A stretch of DNA of 49,019 bases from positions 1 to 49,019 of the forward strand of contig CAMJGH010000009.1 in the NCBI GenBank assembly GCA_946405185.1. The letters run 5' to 3'. Positions within the stretch are counted from its first letter, which is position 1. Each line of letters opens with the position of its first letter. The translations under genes and the position numbers were made by a program. Of the stretch, positions 1 to 7,207 are shown piece after piece. Under the pieces are notes generated by a model that searched no databases, was not told the origin of the DNA, and saw nothing but the letters and a program-made list of their open reading frames with translations. This DNA is from an uncultured Lachnospiraceae bacterium (lineage in GTDB: Bacteria > Bacillota > Clostridia > Lachnospirales > Lachnospiraceae).

Positions 1-75
1 AAGATCGCGGCGTTCGGCGGCAAGGGGGCCGTGGAGAGCGGCATCATCGCCGTGAAGAAGCTGATCAGAAAGTGA
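1..75 (+). CDS. C-terminal end of an unidentified protein (partial)
   Basis: The frame is open from the first base and ends in TGA at 73-75, giving 24 residues that finish in a Lys/Arg-rich helix-like tail (VKKLIRK). The codon use (GCC, GGC, AAG, CTG) matches the real genes of the window and a stem-loop follows, so it is probably the end of a true gene. Too little is present to name the family. Confidence 0.5.
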   Translation, partial: KIAAFGGKGAVESGIIAVKKLIRK

Positions 76-97
76 TCGGCGTAAGAATGTGACCTGC

Positions 98-124
98 AGC
101 GGGCGGAAGGCCCGCCCGCTGTTT
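98..124 (+). terminator. Possible intrinsic terminator of the upstream gene
   Basis: A 9-bp GC-rich stem (AGCGGGCGG / CCGCCCGCT) with a 5-nt loop ends in a short run GTTT. It lies 22 bases after the stop of the truncated first gene and before the mscL ribosome binding site. The T-run is short, so termination may be weak. Confidence 0.4.
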
Positions 125-168
125 CACCGGTTCGGCGCGGCCGTGAACGCGCCGGGAGGAGGTAAAAA

Positions 169-615
169 ATGGGATTCATGAAAGAGTTTAAGGAGTTTGC
201 CGTCAAAGGCAATGTCATGGACATGGCCGTCGGTGTCATCGTCGGCGGTGCCTTCAACAGCATCGTGCAGAGCCTGATCAACGACATCATCATGCCGGTC
301 ATCTCTCTGGTCACCGGCGGGCTTGACTTCTCGCAGTGGTTCGTGGCCCTGGACGGCCAGAAGTACGCCACCCTCGAAGCCGCGCAGGAAGCCGGTGCTG
401 CTACCGTCAACTTCGGTACGTTCCTCAGCACCGTGCTGAACTTCATCATCATGGCGTTCGTGGTGTTCATGCTGGTCAGGGGCATCAACAAGCTGAAGAA
501 GGCCGAAGAGCCGGCGCCGGTCACCACCAAGATCTGCCCGCACTGCAAGTCGGAAGTCAACATCGAAGCCACCCGCTGCCCGTTCTGCACCAGCGAACTG
601 CCGGCGGAGGAGTGA
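169..615 (+). CDS. mscL: Large-conductance mechanosensitive channel MscL with C-terminal zinc ribbon
   Basis: 148 residues. MscL forms a homopentameric pore in the cytoplasmic membrane that opens under extreme tension to release solutes during osmotic down-shock. The N-terminal amphipathic helix (FMKEFKEF), TM1 (about residues 15-45, with the small-residue pore motif GVIVGGAFN) and TM2 (about 82-104, FIIMAFVVFMLVRGINKLKK) are all present. In place of the helical tail of the E. coli protein, the C-terminus holds a four-cysteine ribbon, C123-x2-C126 and C137-x2-C140. AGGAGG lies about 8 bases before the ATG. It appears to be a single gene. A REP pair starts two bases after its stop, and its likely terminator lies about 108 bases downstream. 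Confidence 0.95.
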   Translation: MGFMKEFKEFAVKGNVMDMAVGVIVGGAFNSIVQSLINDIIMPVISLVTGGLDFSQWFVALDGQKYATLEAAQEAGAATVNFGTFLSTVLNFIIMAFVVFMLVRGINKLKKAEEPAPVTTKICPHCKSEVNIEATRCPFCTSELPAEE

Positions 616-616
616 G

Positions 617-669
617 TCAAAGGGACAGGTCATCTGTCATATGACAAAGGGACAGGTCATCTGTCATAT
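617..669 (+). repeat. REP-like repeat pair, left flank of transposase
   Basis: Two head-to-tail copies (617-643 and 644-669) of a ~27-bp unit with the core AAAGGGACAGGTCATCTGTC. The core can fold back (GACAG / CTGTC), and the copies meet at the 12-bp palindrome TGTCATATGACA (635-646). The same pair occurs inverted at 1839-1891, directly after the transposase gene, and a single copy occurs at 850-876. This is the arrangement of REP sequences mobilised by REP-associated tyrosine transposases. Confidence 0.85.
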
Positions 670-722
670 CCCAAGATGTCAGGCAAACTGACTCATTGCA
701 TCAGATCACATGCACCAAACCT

Positions 723-757
723 GAGCGGCTGACCCCTGTCAGCCGCTCTTCCTTTCC
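723..757 (+). terminator. Intrinsic terminator, probably of mscL
   Basis: A perfect 11-bp stem (GAGCGGCTGAC / GTCAGCCGCTC) with loop CCCT is followed by TTCCTTTCC. It is the only good terminator after mscL but sits 108 bases from its stop, with the REP pair in between. This suggests that the REPs were inserted between the gene and its terminator. Confidence 0.65.
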
Positions 758-849
758 AACAGAAGCACCAGATATGTGCGGACGCAATTTCACGGGAGAT
801 GAACCGGTGATCCTGAAGTGCGGCGATGAAACGTTGGGCTCAAAATATG

Positions 850-876
850 TCAAAGGGACAGGTCATCTGTCATATG
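850..876 (+). repeat. Third REP-like copy
   Basis: A single copy of the same ~27-bp unit, in the same orientation as the left-flank pair, within the otherwise gene-free stretch 616-1082. The rest of that stretch holds the terminator at 723-757 and, from about 930, an AT-rich segment that probably carries the transposase promoter. No convincing -35/-10 pair could be singled out there. Confidence 0.8.
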
Positions 877-1082
877 TCGGACCATGCCTTCGCTTCGCAC
901 AGGCAAGCCCTTCGAATTGCGGCTGTGTTATGATGTGAAAATTTTCGACAAATTATAGACAGTTTGTGAAAATAAAACATAAATACAGCGTTATAACTCC
1001 TTCTGTTTCTTGAAATCCTTCAGCCTTCCCCTTATCATTGAATCAGAGTTCTTAAGTCTCATCGGTGAGGAGGAAGATGTCC

Positions 1083-1850
1083 ATGCCCAGAAGAGCAAGA
1101 AGAAAAGGCACAAGCGGATATCACCATGTCGTTGTCAGGGGAAACGGCAAACAGGTACTTTTTGAAAAAACAGAAGATTTTCGTTTTTATCTTCGTTATC
1201 TGGAAAAATACAGCACGGAGACCCGTGTGGGCATCTGTGCGTACTGTCTGATGCCGAACCATGTCCATCTGCTTTTGCATGACGATTCTGGGCAGATGGC
1301 GGCATTCATGCAGAAACTGGGGGTAACGTATTCGGGCTACTATAATCAGAAGTATGATCATGTCGGTCATGTTTTTCAAAGCCGTTATCACAATGAACCG
1401 ATCGAAAGCGACCGTGCCTTTCTCTGTGTGTTCCGTTATATCCTGCAAAATCCGGAGAAGGCTGGCATCGCCCCTGCCTCACGGTACCGGTGGAATTCTT
1501 TCGATGACTATGCGCTGCCGGTGTCGTTTCTTGATCTGTCCCTGATCCGTGAGAAACTGCCGAAGGAAGACGATTACAAAGCCTTCCTTAGTATTCCGGA
1601 AACGCATTCTTTTTCGGAGGGGGAAGTCACCCGTATCTCAGATAAAGAAGCGAATGTCAGGATCTTCAGGGAATTGGGAGTCTCGTCCGGTGTGGAGCTG
1701 GGAACGTGGGATAAGGAACGCCGGAACGAAGCTATCCGGAAACTGAAAAAAGCCGGCCTTTCCATCCGTCAGATAGCCAGAGCGACGGGGATCGGCCGGA
1801 ATATTGTTGAGCGGGCTGTAGAAGAGAAGGAGCAGAAACATGACAGATGA
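1083..1850 (+). CDS. REP-associated tyrosine transposase (RAYT, Y1/HUH family)
   Basis: About 255 residues. Proteins of the Y1_Tnp (TnpA-REP) family nick and join single-stranded DNA at REP hairpins using a HUH pair and one catalytic tyrosine. Visible here: N-terminal RxxR-rich start (MPRRARR), the HUH-type motif PNHVHLLLH, and the tyrosine helix YSGYYNQKY followed by HVFQSRYH. A C-terminal helix-turn-helix-like segment (LSIRQIARATGIGRNIVER) is present. ATG 1083 is preferred because GAGGAGG lies 9-10 bases upstream; a GTG at 1065 would place that ribosome binding site inside the gene. The last codons (GAC AGA TGA) lie within the right-hand REP, so gene and repeat overlap. It is likely a single-copy domesticated element rather than an active insertion sequence. 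Confidence 0.9.
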   Translation: MPRRARRKGTSGYHHVVVRGNGKQVLFEKTEDFRFYLRYLEKYSTETRVGICAYCLMPNHVHLLLHDDSGQMAAFMQKLGVTYSGYYNQKYDHVGHVFQSRYHNEPIESDRAFLCVFRYILQNPEKAGIAPASRYRWNSFDDYALPVSFLDLSLIREKLPKEDDYKAFLSIPETHSFSEGEVTRISDKEANVRIFRELGVSSGVELGTWDKERRNEAIRKLKKAGLSIRQIARATGIGRNIVERAVEEKEQKHDR

Positions 1851-1891
1851 CCTGTCCCTTTGTCATATGACAGATGACCTGTCCCTTTGTC
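1839..1891 (-). repeat. REP-like repeat pair, right flank of transposase (inverted)
   Basis: Two copies of the REP unit in inverted orientation relative to those at 617-669. The pair begins inside the last codons of the transposase gene and ends one base before the stop codon (TAA on the minus strand, 1892-1894) of the convergent methyltransferase gene. The whole 617-1891 segment is therefore bounded by inverted REP pairs. Confidence 0.85.
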
Positions 1892-3115
1892 TTATCGGAC
1901 TACCTGGAAGATATAGAATTTCAGATAATAGCTTTCTTCGGCGCTCCACAGGATCGGGTGGTCGGCTGCCTGGGTGCGGTATTCCACCTGGCGCAGGCGG
2001 ACGTGCGCGGAGCGGGCGGCCTGGGCGATCATGTCGGTGAAGAGTTCGGGCGTCATGAAATGCGAGCACGAGCAGGTGGCCAGGAACCCGCCGTTTCTGA
2101 CCAGCTGCAGGCCGCGGCGGTTGATCTCGCGGTACCCGCGTTCGGCGTTCTTGACGGAGTGGCGGGATTTGGTGAAGGCCGGCGGGTCGAGGATGACCAC
2201 GTCGTACTGCTCACCCTGCTCCACGAGCTTGGGCAGGAGATCGAGGACATCGGCCACTTCAAACTTCACGGTGTCCGACAGGCCGTTTAAGGCCGCGTTT
2301 TCTTCGGCCTGGCGGATGGCCAGGTCCGAAGCGTCCACGCCCAGCACTTCTCTGGCACCGGCCAGGCCGGCGTTTAAGGCAAAGCTCCCGGTGTGCGTGA
2401 AGCAGTCGAGCACGCGGGCGCCTTTGCACAGCCGCTGGATGGCCCGGCGGTTTTCTTTCTGATCCAGGAAAAAGCCGGTCTTCTGGCCGTCCTTGACATC
2501 CACCAGATACTTCACACCGTTTTCCACGATGGGCACTTTGGTGTCAAACTCCGGGCCGAGGAAGCCTTTTTGGCGCTCCAGGCCTTCTTTGTCGCGCTCT
2601 TTGGCATCGCTGCGCTCGTAGACGCCGCGCAGCGGATAGCCGCTGGCGGCCAGTTCTTCCTGAATGAGCCGCACCAGCACGTCTTTCATGCGGTCGATGC
2701 CCATGGCCAGCGCCTGGATGACCAGGATATCGGCAAACTTGTCCGCCACGAACCCCGGCAGAAAGTCCGCCTCGCCGAAGATCAGGCGGCAGGCGTTCAT
2801 ATCGGCCACCTTCAGACGGTAGTCGATGGCCGCGCGCACGCGGGCGCGCAGGAAGGCCTCATCGATGGGCTGCTCCGGATCACGCGTCATCAGGCGGATG
2901 CGGATGACCGAGTTCTCGTTGATGAACCCGGTGCCCAGGGGATACCCGTTGTAATCCGCCACGCGGACAAGGCCGCCGTTTTCAAACTCACCTTCCACGC
3001 GGTCGATCTCGTTGTCGTAGATCCACGCACCGCCGGCTTTCATCTGGCGGCCGGCGCCGCGGATCAGGAAGGCGGTGGCGGAAGGAAGGGCGGAGGAAAG
3101 AGAAGAAGATGTCAT
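1892..3115 (-). CDS. RlmI-like class I rRNA (cytosine-C5) methyltransferase
   Basis: 407 residues, the usual length for the RlmI/YccW family (COG1092), which methylates cytosine C5 in 23S rRNA using S-adenosylmethionine. An N-terminal PUA-like RNA-binding part (about 15-90) is followed by the family linker with ERSD (167-170) and the Rossmann domain: motif I LDCFTHTGSF (236-245), the catalytic-region motif DPPAF (310-314) and TCSCSH (347-352), whose cysteines are the expected nucleophile region. AAGGAG lies about 11 bases before the ATG. It is the second gene of a minus-strand pair, 14 bases after the hydrolase gene. Its stop abuts the right-hand REP pair. The exact rRNA target cannot be told from sequence, so no symbol is given. 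Confidence 0.85.
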   Translation of the reverse strand: MTSSSLSSALPSATAFLIRGAGRQMKAGGAWIYDNEIDRVEGEFENGGLVRVADYNGYPLGTGFINENSVIRIRLMTRDPEQPIDEAFLRARVRAAIDYRLKVADMNACRLIFGEADFLPGFVADKFADILVIQALAMGIDRMKDVLVRLIQEELAASGYPLRGVYERSDAKERDKEGLERQKGFLGPEFDTKVPIVENGVKYLVDVKDGQKTGFFLDQKENRRAIQRLCKGARVLDCFTHTGSFALNAGLAGAREVLGVDASDLAIRQAEENAALNGLSDTVKFEVADVLDLLPKLVEQGEQYDVVILDPPAFTKSRHSVKNAERGYREINRRGLQLVRNGGFLATCSCSHFMTPELFTDMIAQAARSAHVRLRQVEYRTQAADHPILWSAEESYYLKFYIFQVVR

Positions 3116-3129
3116 GAAGAGTGGGCTCC

Positions 3130-4098
3130 TTATTTCAGAATACCGCGGGCTTTGAGGAAGTCGCGGGCCAGCTCGGGCCAGACCATGACTTCAGGGTGGA
3201 TGGTCTCGCGCCATTCCATGTTATGGGCATCCTTCCACTGGAGGAAGTTTTCCATGCGCTCCGGCGGCAGGGTGACGGTGCCGTCGATCACGGCGGCGGT
3301 CTGCTTCAGGGTGGGTTCCAGCGTATGGGGGTCGCCGAAGATGCCGGAGGCCCAGGCCTCGTCGGCCAGCGACAGGCCGTGGCGGCCTTCGGAGAAGAGG
3401 TGCATGGCGTGCGGCACGCCGTGCGCGCGCAGGGCGGCTTCGTACATCAGGCTGTTCTCCACCGGGACGGCTTCATCGGTGATGGTGTGCCACAGGAAGG
3501 TGGGCGGGGTGTTTTCCGTCACCTGGTTCTCGAGGGACCAGTAAGCGATGTCTTCTTCGGAAGGGTTGAAGCCCAGCAGCGCATCCGCGGAGCCCTGGTG
3601 CGTGTACTTACCGGCGGTGATGACCGGGTAGGAGAGCACGGCGGCATCCGGCCGGTTGGAGAAGGCCGCCAGGGTGGGGTCGTCTTCTTTCACGGTGTCA
3701 AACAGCGTGCAGACGGAAGCGGACAGGTGCCCGCCGGCAGAGAAGCCGACGATGGCCACGCGGCCGGCATCCACATGGAAGTCCGCGGCGTCGCGGCGGA
3801 TCATCCGGATGGCGCGGGAGGCATCGCGCAGGGCCTGGTCACGGACCGGCGCGGTCTGCAGCGTGTTGACGGTATAGGTGAGCACAAAGCAGTTGAAGCC
3901 GAAGCGGTAGAAGCGGTTGGCCACGATGCGCGCCTCGCTGGGCGAGCAGAACATGTAGGCGCCGCCCGGCACCACGAGCATGGCGGGACGGGTGATGTCG
4001 TCCTCATGCAGAACGGTCATGATGTTGGGGATGAAGCCGAAGCCCAGCGGATAGGTGTACTCTTCGGGCTTCCACAGGTCGATGCGCTTGGTGATCAT
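3130..4098 (-). CDS. Alpha/beta hydrolase, acetyl-esterase/lipase-like
   Basis: 322 residues from the ATG at 4098, chosen because AGGAG lies six bases upstream; a longer frame to 4194 has no ribosome binding site. The protein has the alpha/beta-hydrolase plan of the BD-FAE/acetylxylan-esterase-like group (COG0657). It shows an oxyanion-hole strand PGGAY (44-48), the nucleophile elbow GFSAGG with Ser120, Asp208 (TDEAVPV) and His240 (GRHGLSL), which together form a complete triad. There is no signal peptide, so it is cytoplasmic. Likely substrates are short-chain acyl esters, for example acetylated sugars, but this is family-level inference. It is co-transcribed with the downstream methyltransferase gene. 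Confidence 0.8.
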   Translation of the reverse strand: MITKRIDLWKPEEYTYPLGFGFIPNIMTVLHEDDITRPAMLVVPGGAYMFCSPSEARIVANRFYRFGFNCFVLTYTVNTLQTAPVRDQALRDASRAIRMIRRDAADFHVDAGRVAIVGFSAGGHLSASVCTLFDTVKEDDPTLAAFSNRPDAAVLSYPVITAGKYTHQGSADALLGFNPSEEDIAYWSLENQVTENTPPTFLWHTITDEAVPVENSLMYEAALRAHGVPHAMHLFSEGRHGLSLADEAWASGIFGDPHTLEPTLKQTAAVIDGTVTLPPERMENFLQWKDAHNMEWRETIHPEVMVWPELARDFLKARGILK

Positions 4099-4200
4099 GG
4101 GTGTCTCCTTCTTGGATAAGATGAAAAAAACCGCGTGCGGGGCGCTTTCCAGCCTCCTCCGGCTCATGATATCATCCGCGGGCGGGGGAGGCAAGAACCT

Positions 4201-4229
4201 TTGACGCGGTTCGTGTTTGGTAGTAAACT
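4201..4229 (+). promoter_or_regulatory. Sigma-70-type promoter of the kinase/regulator operon
   Basis: -35 TTGACG (4201-4206), 17-bp spacer, -10 TAAACT (4224-4229). The transcript would start near 4236. GGAGG at 4236-4240 serves the ATG at 4251, so the leader is very short. Confidence 0.55.
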
Positions 4230-4250
4230 ATACATGGAGGACTGTGCGCT

Positions 4251-5525
4251 ATGAGTTATGAGACACAATTGCAGGTGACGGTGCTGGCGCCGCTGCTGCT
4301 GCAGTTGGTGGGGCTGATCTTCGTGGTGGTGGGCGATCCGCATATCCGGCGGGAGAACCGGGCGGATCTGGTCATCATCATCGCGCTGCTGTTCTCGCTG
4401 ATCGCGCAGAACTTCGGGGTCTATCTGCTGGCCACGCGCTACCCGTCGGATATAGCCCGGACCCTGCTGGGCATCTGGGGGTATGCGGTGAGGCCCGTCG
4501 TGCTGGTGCTCTTCATCCGCATCATGGACCGGCCGCACCGGCCCGTCATCCCGTGGGTGCTGGCGGGGGTCAACGTGCTGGCGTACCTGACGGCGCTGTT
4601 TTCGAATGTGACGTTTGCCATCGTGGACAACCTGTTCCTGCGCGGGCCGCTGGGGTATCTGTGCCACGTCATCAGCGCGGTGATGCTCATCTGGCTGCTG
4701 GTGCTGACGTTCAAGGGCATCGGCGAAAAGCCGGCGCGCGAGACGGTCATCCCGCTCATGGCCACGCTGATGATCATGGTGGCGGTGGAGGCGGACAGCC
4801 TGACCGGCGAGTCCATGGCTGTCAGCTTCCTGACCATCGCCATGGTCAGCGCCTGCATGTTCTTCTACATCTGGCTGCATCTGATGTTCGTGCGGGAGCA
4901 TGAAGACGCGCTGCTGGCCGAGCAGCGCATCCGCATCATGATCTCGCAGATCCAGCCGCACTTTATGTACAACACTCTGTCCACCATCCAGGCGCTGTGC
5001 CGGTACGACCCGGAGAAGGCCTTTGAGGTGACGGGGAAGTTCGGCGCCTACCTGCGCCAGAACATCGATTCGCTGAACCAGGCGGAGCTGGTGCCGTTCG
5101 AGAAGGAGCTGGAGCACACGCAGGTGTACGCGGACATCGAGCAGGTGCGCTTCCCCTTCATCCAGGTGGACTACCGCATCCGGGATCTGGACTTCAGTCT
5201 GCCGGCGCTCACGGTGCAGCCGCTGGTGGAGAACGCCTTCCGCCACGGCGTGCGCGGCGTGGCCAACGGGCAGATCACGGTGATCAGCGAGCGCACCGAG
5301 GGCTATCACCGCATCGAGGTGCGGGACAACGGCGCAGGGTTTGACCCGGCCGTCAGCGTGGAGAACGCCGATTCCAGCCACATCGGCATCCGCAACGTGC
5401 GCGAGCGCATCGAGCGCATGACGGGCGGGAGCCTGGAGATAGACAGTGTCAAAGGCGAGGGGACGACCATCCTGATCCGCATCCCCCTGAGAAAGGACGA
5501 CCATGAACATCCTGTGCGTGGATGA
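4251..5525 (+). CDS. LytS-type membrane sensor histidine kinase
   Basis: 424 residues. The N-terminal ~210 residues form about seven hydrophobic segments (for example LLLQLVGLIFVVV, LVIIIALLFSLIA, FLTIAMVSACMFFYIW). They have no extracellular domain of any size, so the membrane part itself may sense the signal. The cytoplasmic half is a His_kinase (LytS/YehU) domain with the phospho-acceptor His237 in QIQPHFMYNTL, followed by an HATPase_c domain with N-box ENAFRHG, G1 VRDNGAGFD and G2 SHIGIRNVRERI. The gene overlaps the response-regulator gene by 23 bases, indicating one operon and a cognate pair. LytS-type kinases normally pair with LytTR regulators; here the partner has a SARP-like output instead. 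Confidence 0.88.
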   Translation: MSYETQLQVTVLAPLLLQLVGLIFVVVGDPHIRRENRADLVIIIALLFSLIAQNFGVYLLATRYPSDIARTLLGIWGYAVRPVVLVLFIRIMDRPHRPVIPWVLAGVNVLAYLTALFSNVTFAIVDNLFLRGPLGYLCHVISAVMLIWLLVLTFKGIGEKPARETVIPLMATLMIMVAVEADSLTGESMAVSFLTIAMVSACMFFYIWLHLMFVREHEDALLAEQRIRIMISQIQPHFMYNTLSTIQALCRYDPEKAFEVTGKFGAYLRQNIDSLNQAELVPFEKELEHTQVYADIEQVRFPFIQVDYRIRDLDFSLPALTVQPLVENAFRHGVRGVANGQITVISERTEGYHRIEVRDNGAGFDPAVSVENADSSHIGIRNVRERIERMTGGSLEIDSVKGEGTTILIRIPLRKDDHEHPVRG

Positions 5526-6315
5526 CGAAGTGCTGCTCCTGAACCTGACCGTTTCCTTATGTAAAGAGCTGCCGGATGTGACGGAGGTCACCGGCTTCTG
5601 GCAGCCGCAGGAAGCGCTGGCGTGGGCCAAAGACCACACGCCGGACGTGGCGCTTTTGGACATCGACATGCCGGGCATGAGCGGGCTGGAACTGGCCAAA
5701 GGCCTGAAGGAGGCCAACCCGGATACGGCGGTCATCTTCCTGACCGGGTACGCGCAGTACGCGGTGGACGCGTTTGCCATGCACGCCTCGGGGTATCTGT
5801 TAAAGCCGGTGGACAAAGCCCGCCTGGCGGAGGAGGTCGCCTTTGCGGCGGGCGGGAAGCCCGTAGGGGAGGTGCCGGCCGGCAAGCCCGTACAGGTGCG
5901 CACGTTCGGGGCGTTCGAGGTGCTCAAGGACGGCCGTCCGGTCACCTTCGGGCGCAGCAAGGCTAAGGAACTGTTTGCCTACCTGGTGGACCGGCAGGGC
6001 GGGTCCGTCACCCGGGCGGAGGCGTTCTCGGTCATGTGGGAGGACGGCTTCTATGACCGCTCCATGCAAAAGCAGCTGGACGTGATCATCCGCAGCCTCC
6101 GCCAGACGCTCGAGGAAAACGGCATCTCCGCCATCTGCGAGATGAACCGCGGCGGCCTGCGGGCGGTCCCGGAAGCCTTTGACTGCGACCTCTACCGGTT
6201 CCTGGCGGGCGATGCGTCCGCCGTCAACGCCTACCGCGGCGAATACATGTCGGCCTACTCCTGGGCGAGCTTCACCGAGGGGTACCTGGACGGCATGCGC
6301 GGCCGGAAGCGGTGA
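5503..6315 (+). CDS. Response regulator with receiver plus SARP-like DNA-binding/BTAD domain
   Basis: 270 residues. A complete receiver (1-115) has the acidic pair D7/D8, phospho-acceptor D53 (LLDIDMPGMSG), T81 and K101 (YLLKPV). It is followed by an OmpR-type winged helix (about 128-200; FGAFEVLKDG, SKAKELFAYLVDR) and a short all-helical part containing CDLYRFL, which resembles the start of the BTAD domain of SARP activators. SARP proteins bind 11-bp-period direct repeats overlapping the -35 region. Such repeats occur directly downstream at 6334-6353 and again at 32592-32611, so these are the predicted targets. It is translated from an ATG inside the kinase gene. Confidence 0.85.
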   Translation: MNILCVDDEVLLLNLTVSLCKELPDVTEVTGFWQPQEALAWAKDHTPDVALLDIDMPGMSGLELAKGLKEANPDTAVIFLTGYAQYAVDAFAMHASGYLLKPVDKARLAEEVAFAAGGKPVGEVPAGKPVQVRTFGAFEVLKDGRPVTFGRSKAKELFAYLVDRQGGSVTRAEAFSVMWEDGFYDRSMQKQLDVIIRSLRQTLEENGISAICEMNRGGLRAVPEAFDCDLYRFLAGDASAVNAYRGEYMSAYSWASFTEGYLDGMRGRKR

Positions 6316-6333
6316 GGATCATTTTTCGGCGCG

Positions 6334-6367
6334 TGTTGGACATCTGTTGGACAGCGGTCTGTATGCT
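6334..6367 (+). promoter_or_regulatory. Activator-dependent promoter with 11-bp-period TGTTGGACA repeats
   Basis: Two perfect copies of TGTTGGACA (6334-6342, 6345-6353), period 11 bp, followed after exactly 8 bp by a -10, TATGCT (6362-6367). The only possible -35 (TTGGAC in the first repeat) is 20 bp from the -10, too far for unaided sigma-70. This is the classical SARP-activated layout. The promoter drives the XRE-receiver gene at 6429 and is matched base for base in layout by 32592-32625. Confidence 0.7.
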
Positions 6368-6428
6368 TTGCACACAGACCCCGTAAAAGAGGTCCGCGTC
6401 TGCACCCATCGTTCCGGAAGGAGGAGCC

Positions 6429-7025
6429 ATGCGGCTGACCGGCACCATCGGAGAGCGGATCACCGCCCTTCGGACCGAACAGCATATCTCCCAGAAAGAA
6501 CTGGCTGACCTGCTCTACGTCAACCAGGGTACGGTCTCGCGCTGGGAAAGGGACATCCGCTATCCGGACAACGATCTGATCGTCCGCATGGCGAAGCTGT
6601 TCGGCGTCAGTTCGTCGGTGCTGGCGGTCACGGTGGCGGATGCGCCGGTGGCGGCGGTGCTGGACGGGACGGCGGCCGAGGGCCGCATCACGGCCGGCAT
6701 GCTGGCGGAGGCCGCGCCTCACGCCGAAGTGCTTTCGTTTGCCGGCTGTGACGAGCTGCTGGCCTGCGCCCGGTCGCGCCGGATCGACGCGCTGTTTGCG
6801 GAGACGGTCATCGGCAAGGAGAGCACGCTCAAGACCGTGAACCGCATCATCCAGCTCTACCCGGACGTGAACGTGGTCTTCGTGACCACCCACGCCGAGT
6901 TCATGGGCCAGGCATTCTACCTGCACGCCAGCGGCTATGTGCCCAAGCCGCTCACGCGGTCATCCCTCGAGCGGGAACTGCGCCACCTGCGCTTCCCGGT
7001 CAACGGCCTGACCCCGGCCACGTAA
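6429..7025 (+). CDS. XRE-family HTH fused to a degenerate receiver (pseudo-receiver) domain
   Basis: 198 residues. Residues 7-60 are a standard XRE/Cro helix-turn-helix (ISQKELADLLYVNQGTVSRWE). Residues ~73-190 align by eye with the LytR/SARP-type receiver of the neighbouring regulator: VVFVTTHAEF and LHASGYVPKPL match its VIFLTGYAQY and MHASGYLLKPV. In the pseudo-receiver the switch Thr153 and Lys173 are kept, but the acidic pair is absent and the phospho-acceptor position carries Glu125 (LFAETV) instead of Asp. It may thus be locked in an active-like state or respond to something other than phosphate. GGAAGGAGGAG precedes the ATG. The promoter carries the predicted SARP boxes, so this is probably a second-tier regulator of the secretion genes that start 180 bases downstream. 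Confidence 0.75.
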   Translation: MRLTGTIGERITALRTEQHISQKELADLLYVNQGTVSRWERDIRYPDNDLIVRMAKLFGVSSSVLAVTVADAPVAAVLDGTAAEGRITAGMLAEAAPHAEVLSFAGCDELLACARSRRIDALFAETVIGKESTLKTVNRIIQLYPDVNVVFVTTHAEFMGQAFYLHASGYVPKPLTRSSLERELRHLRFPVNGLTPAT

Positions 7026-7026
7026 G

Positions 7027-7103
7027 CCGGACTTGTCCGGTATGCCGCTTTTATGCCGCCTGCCCCCCGGCCGGTTGTATAACGGGGCACGAACCATTAT
7101 GAT
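7027..7103 (+). promoter_or_regulatory. Promoter region of the secretion operon with palindrome and TATGCC direct repeats
   Basis: Just after the XRE-receiver stop lies a 14-bp palindrome CCGGACTTGTCCGG (7027-7040), then two copies of TATGCCGC (7041-7048 and 7052-7059) with 11-bp period. Downstream is a sigma-70-like promoter: TTGTAT (7075-7080), 17-bp spacer, TATGAT (7098-7103). A TATGCC pair of the same period lies upstream of the minus-strand gene at 32396, with the second repeat starting 45 bp before the -10 there and 46 bp here. This points to a shared activator. The remaining ~100 bases to the pilin gene form its leader. Confidence 0.55.
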
Positions 7104-7207
7104 GATCATGGCAGCTGACAAAGGCGCCGCGGCCGCAGCCGTCTCCCCGTCAGCCCATCATGATATAACAAACTGCCAACATCATTGTTCTGCAAGGAGG
7201 AAAAATC

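Noticed and set aside
696-938. An 80-codon frame in the REP region, with an inner MCGRNF start reminiscent of SRAP proteins
   Set aside because: It runs through a terminator hairpin and a REP copy, has no ribosome binding site, and the resemblance stops after five residues.
1065-1082. Upstream GTG start of the transposase at 1065
   Set aside because: The GAGGAGG ribosome binding site would lie inside the coding sequence; ATG 1083 gives the family's usual N-terminus.
4164-5960. A 598-codon minus-strand frame opposite the kinase and regulator
   Set aside because: The kinase and receiver motifs are on the plus strand; the minus frame is His/Gln/Asp-rich shadow sequence.
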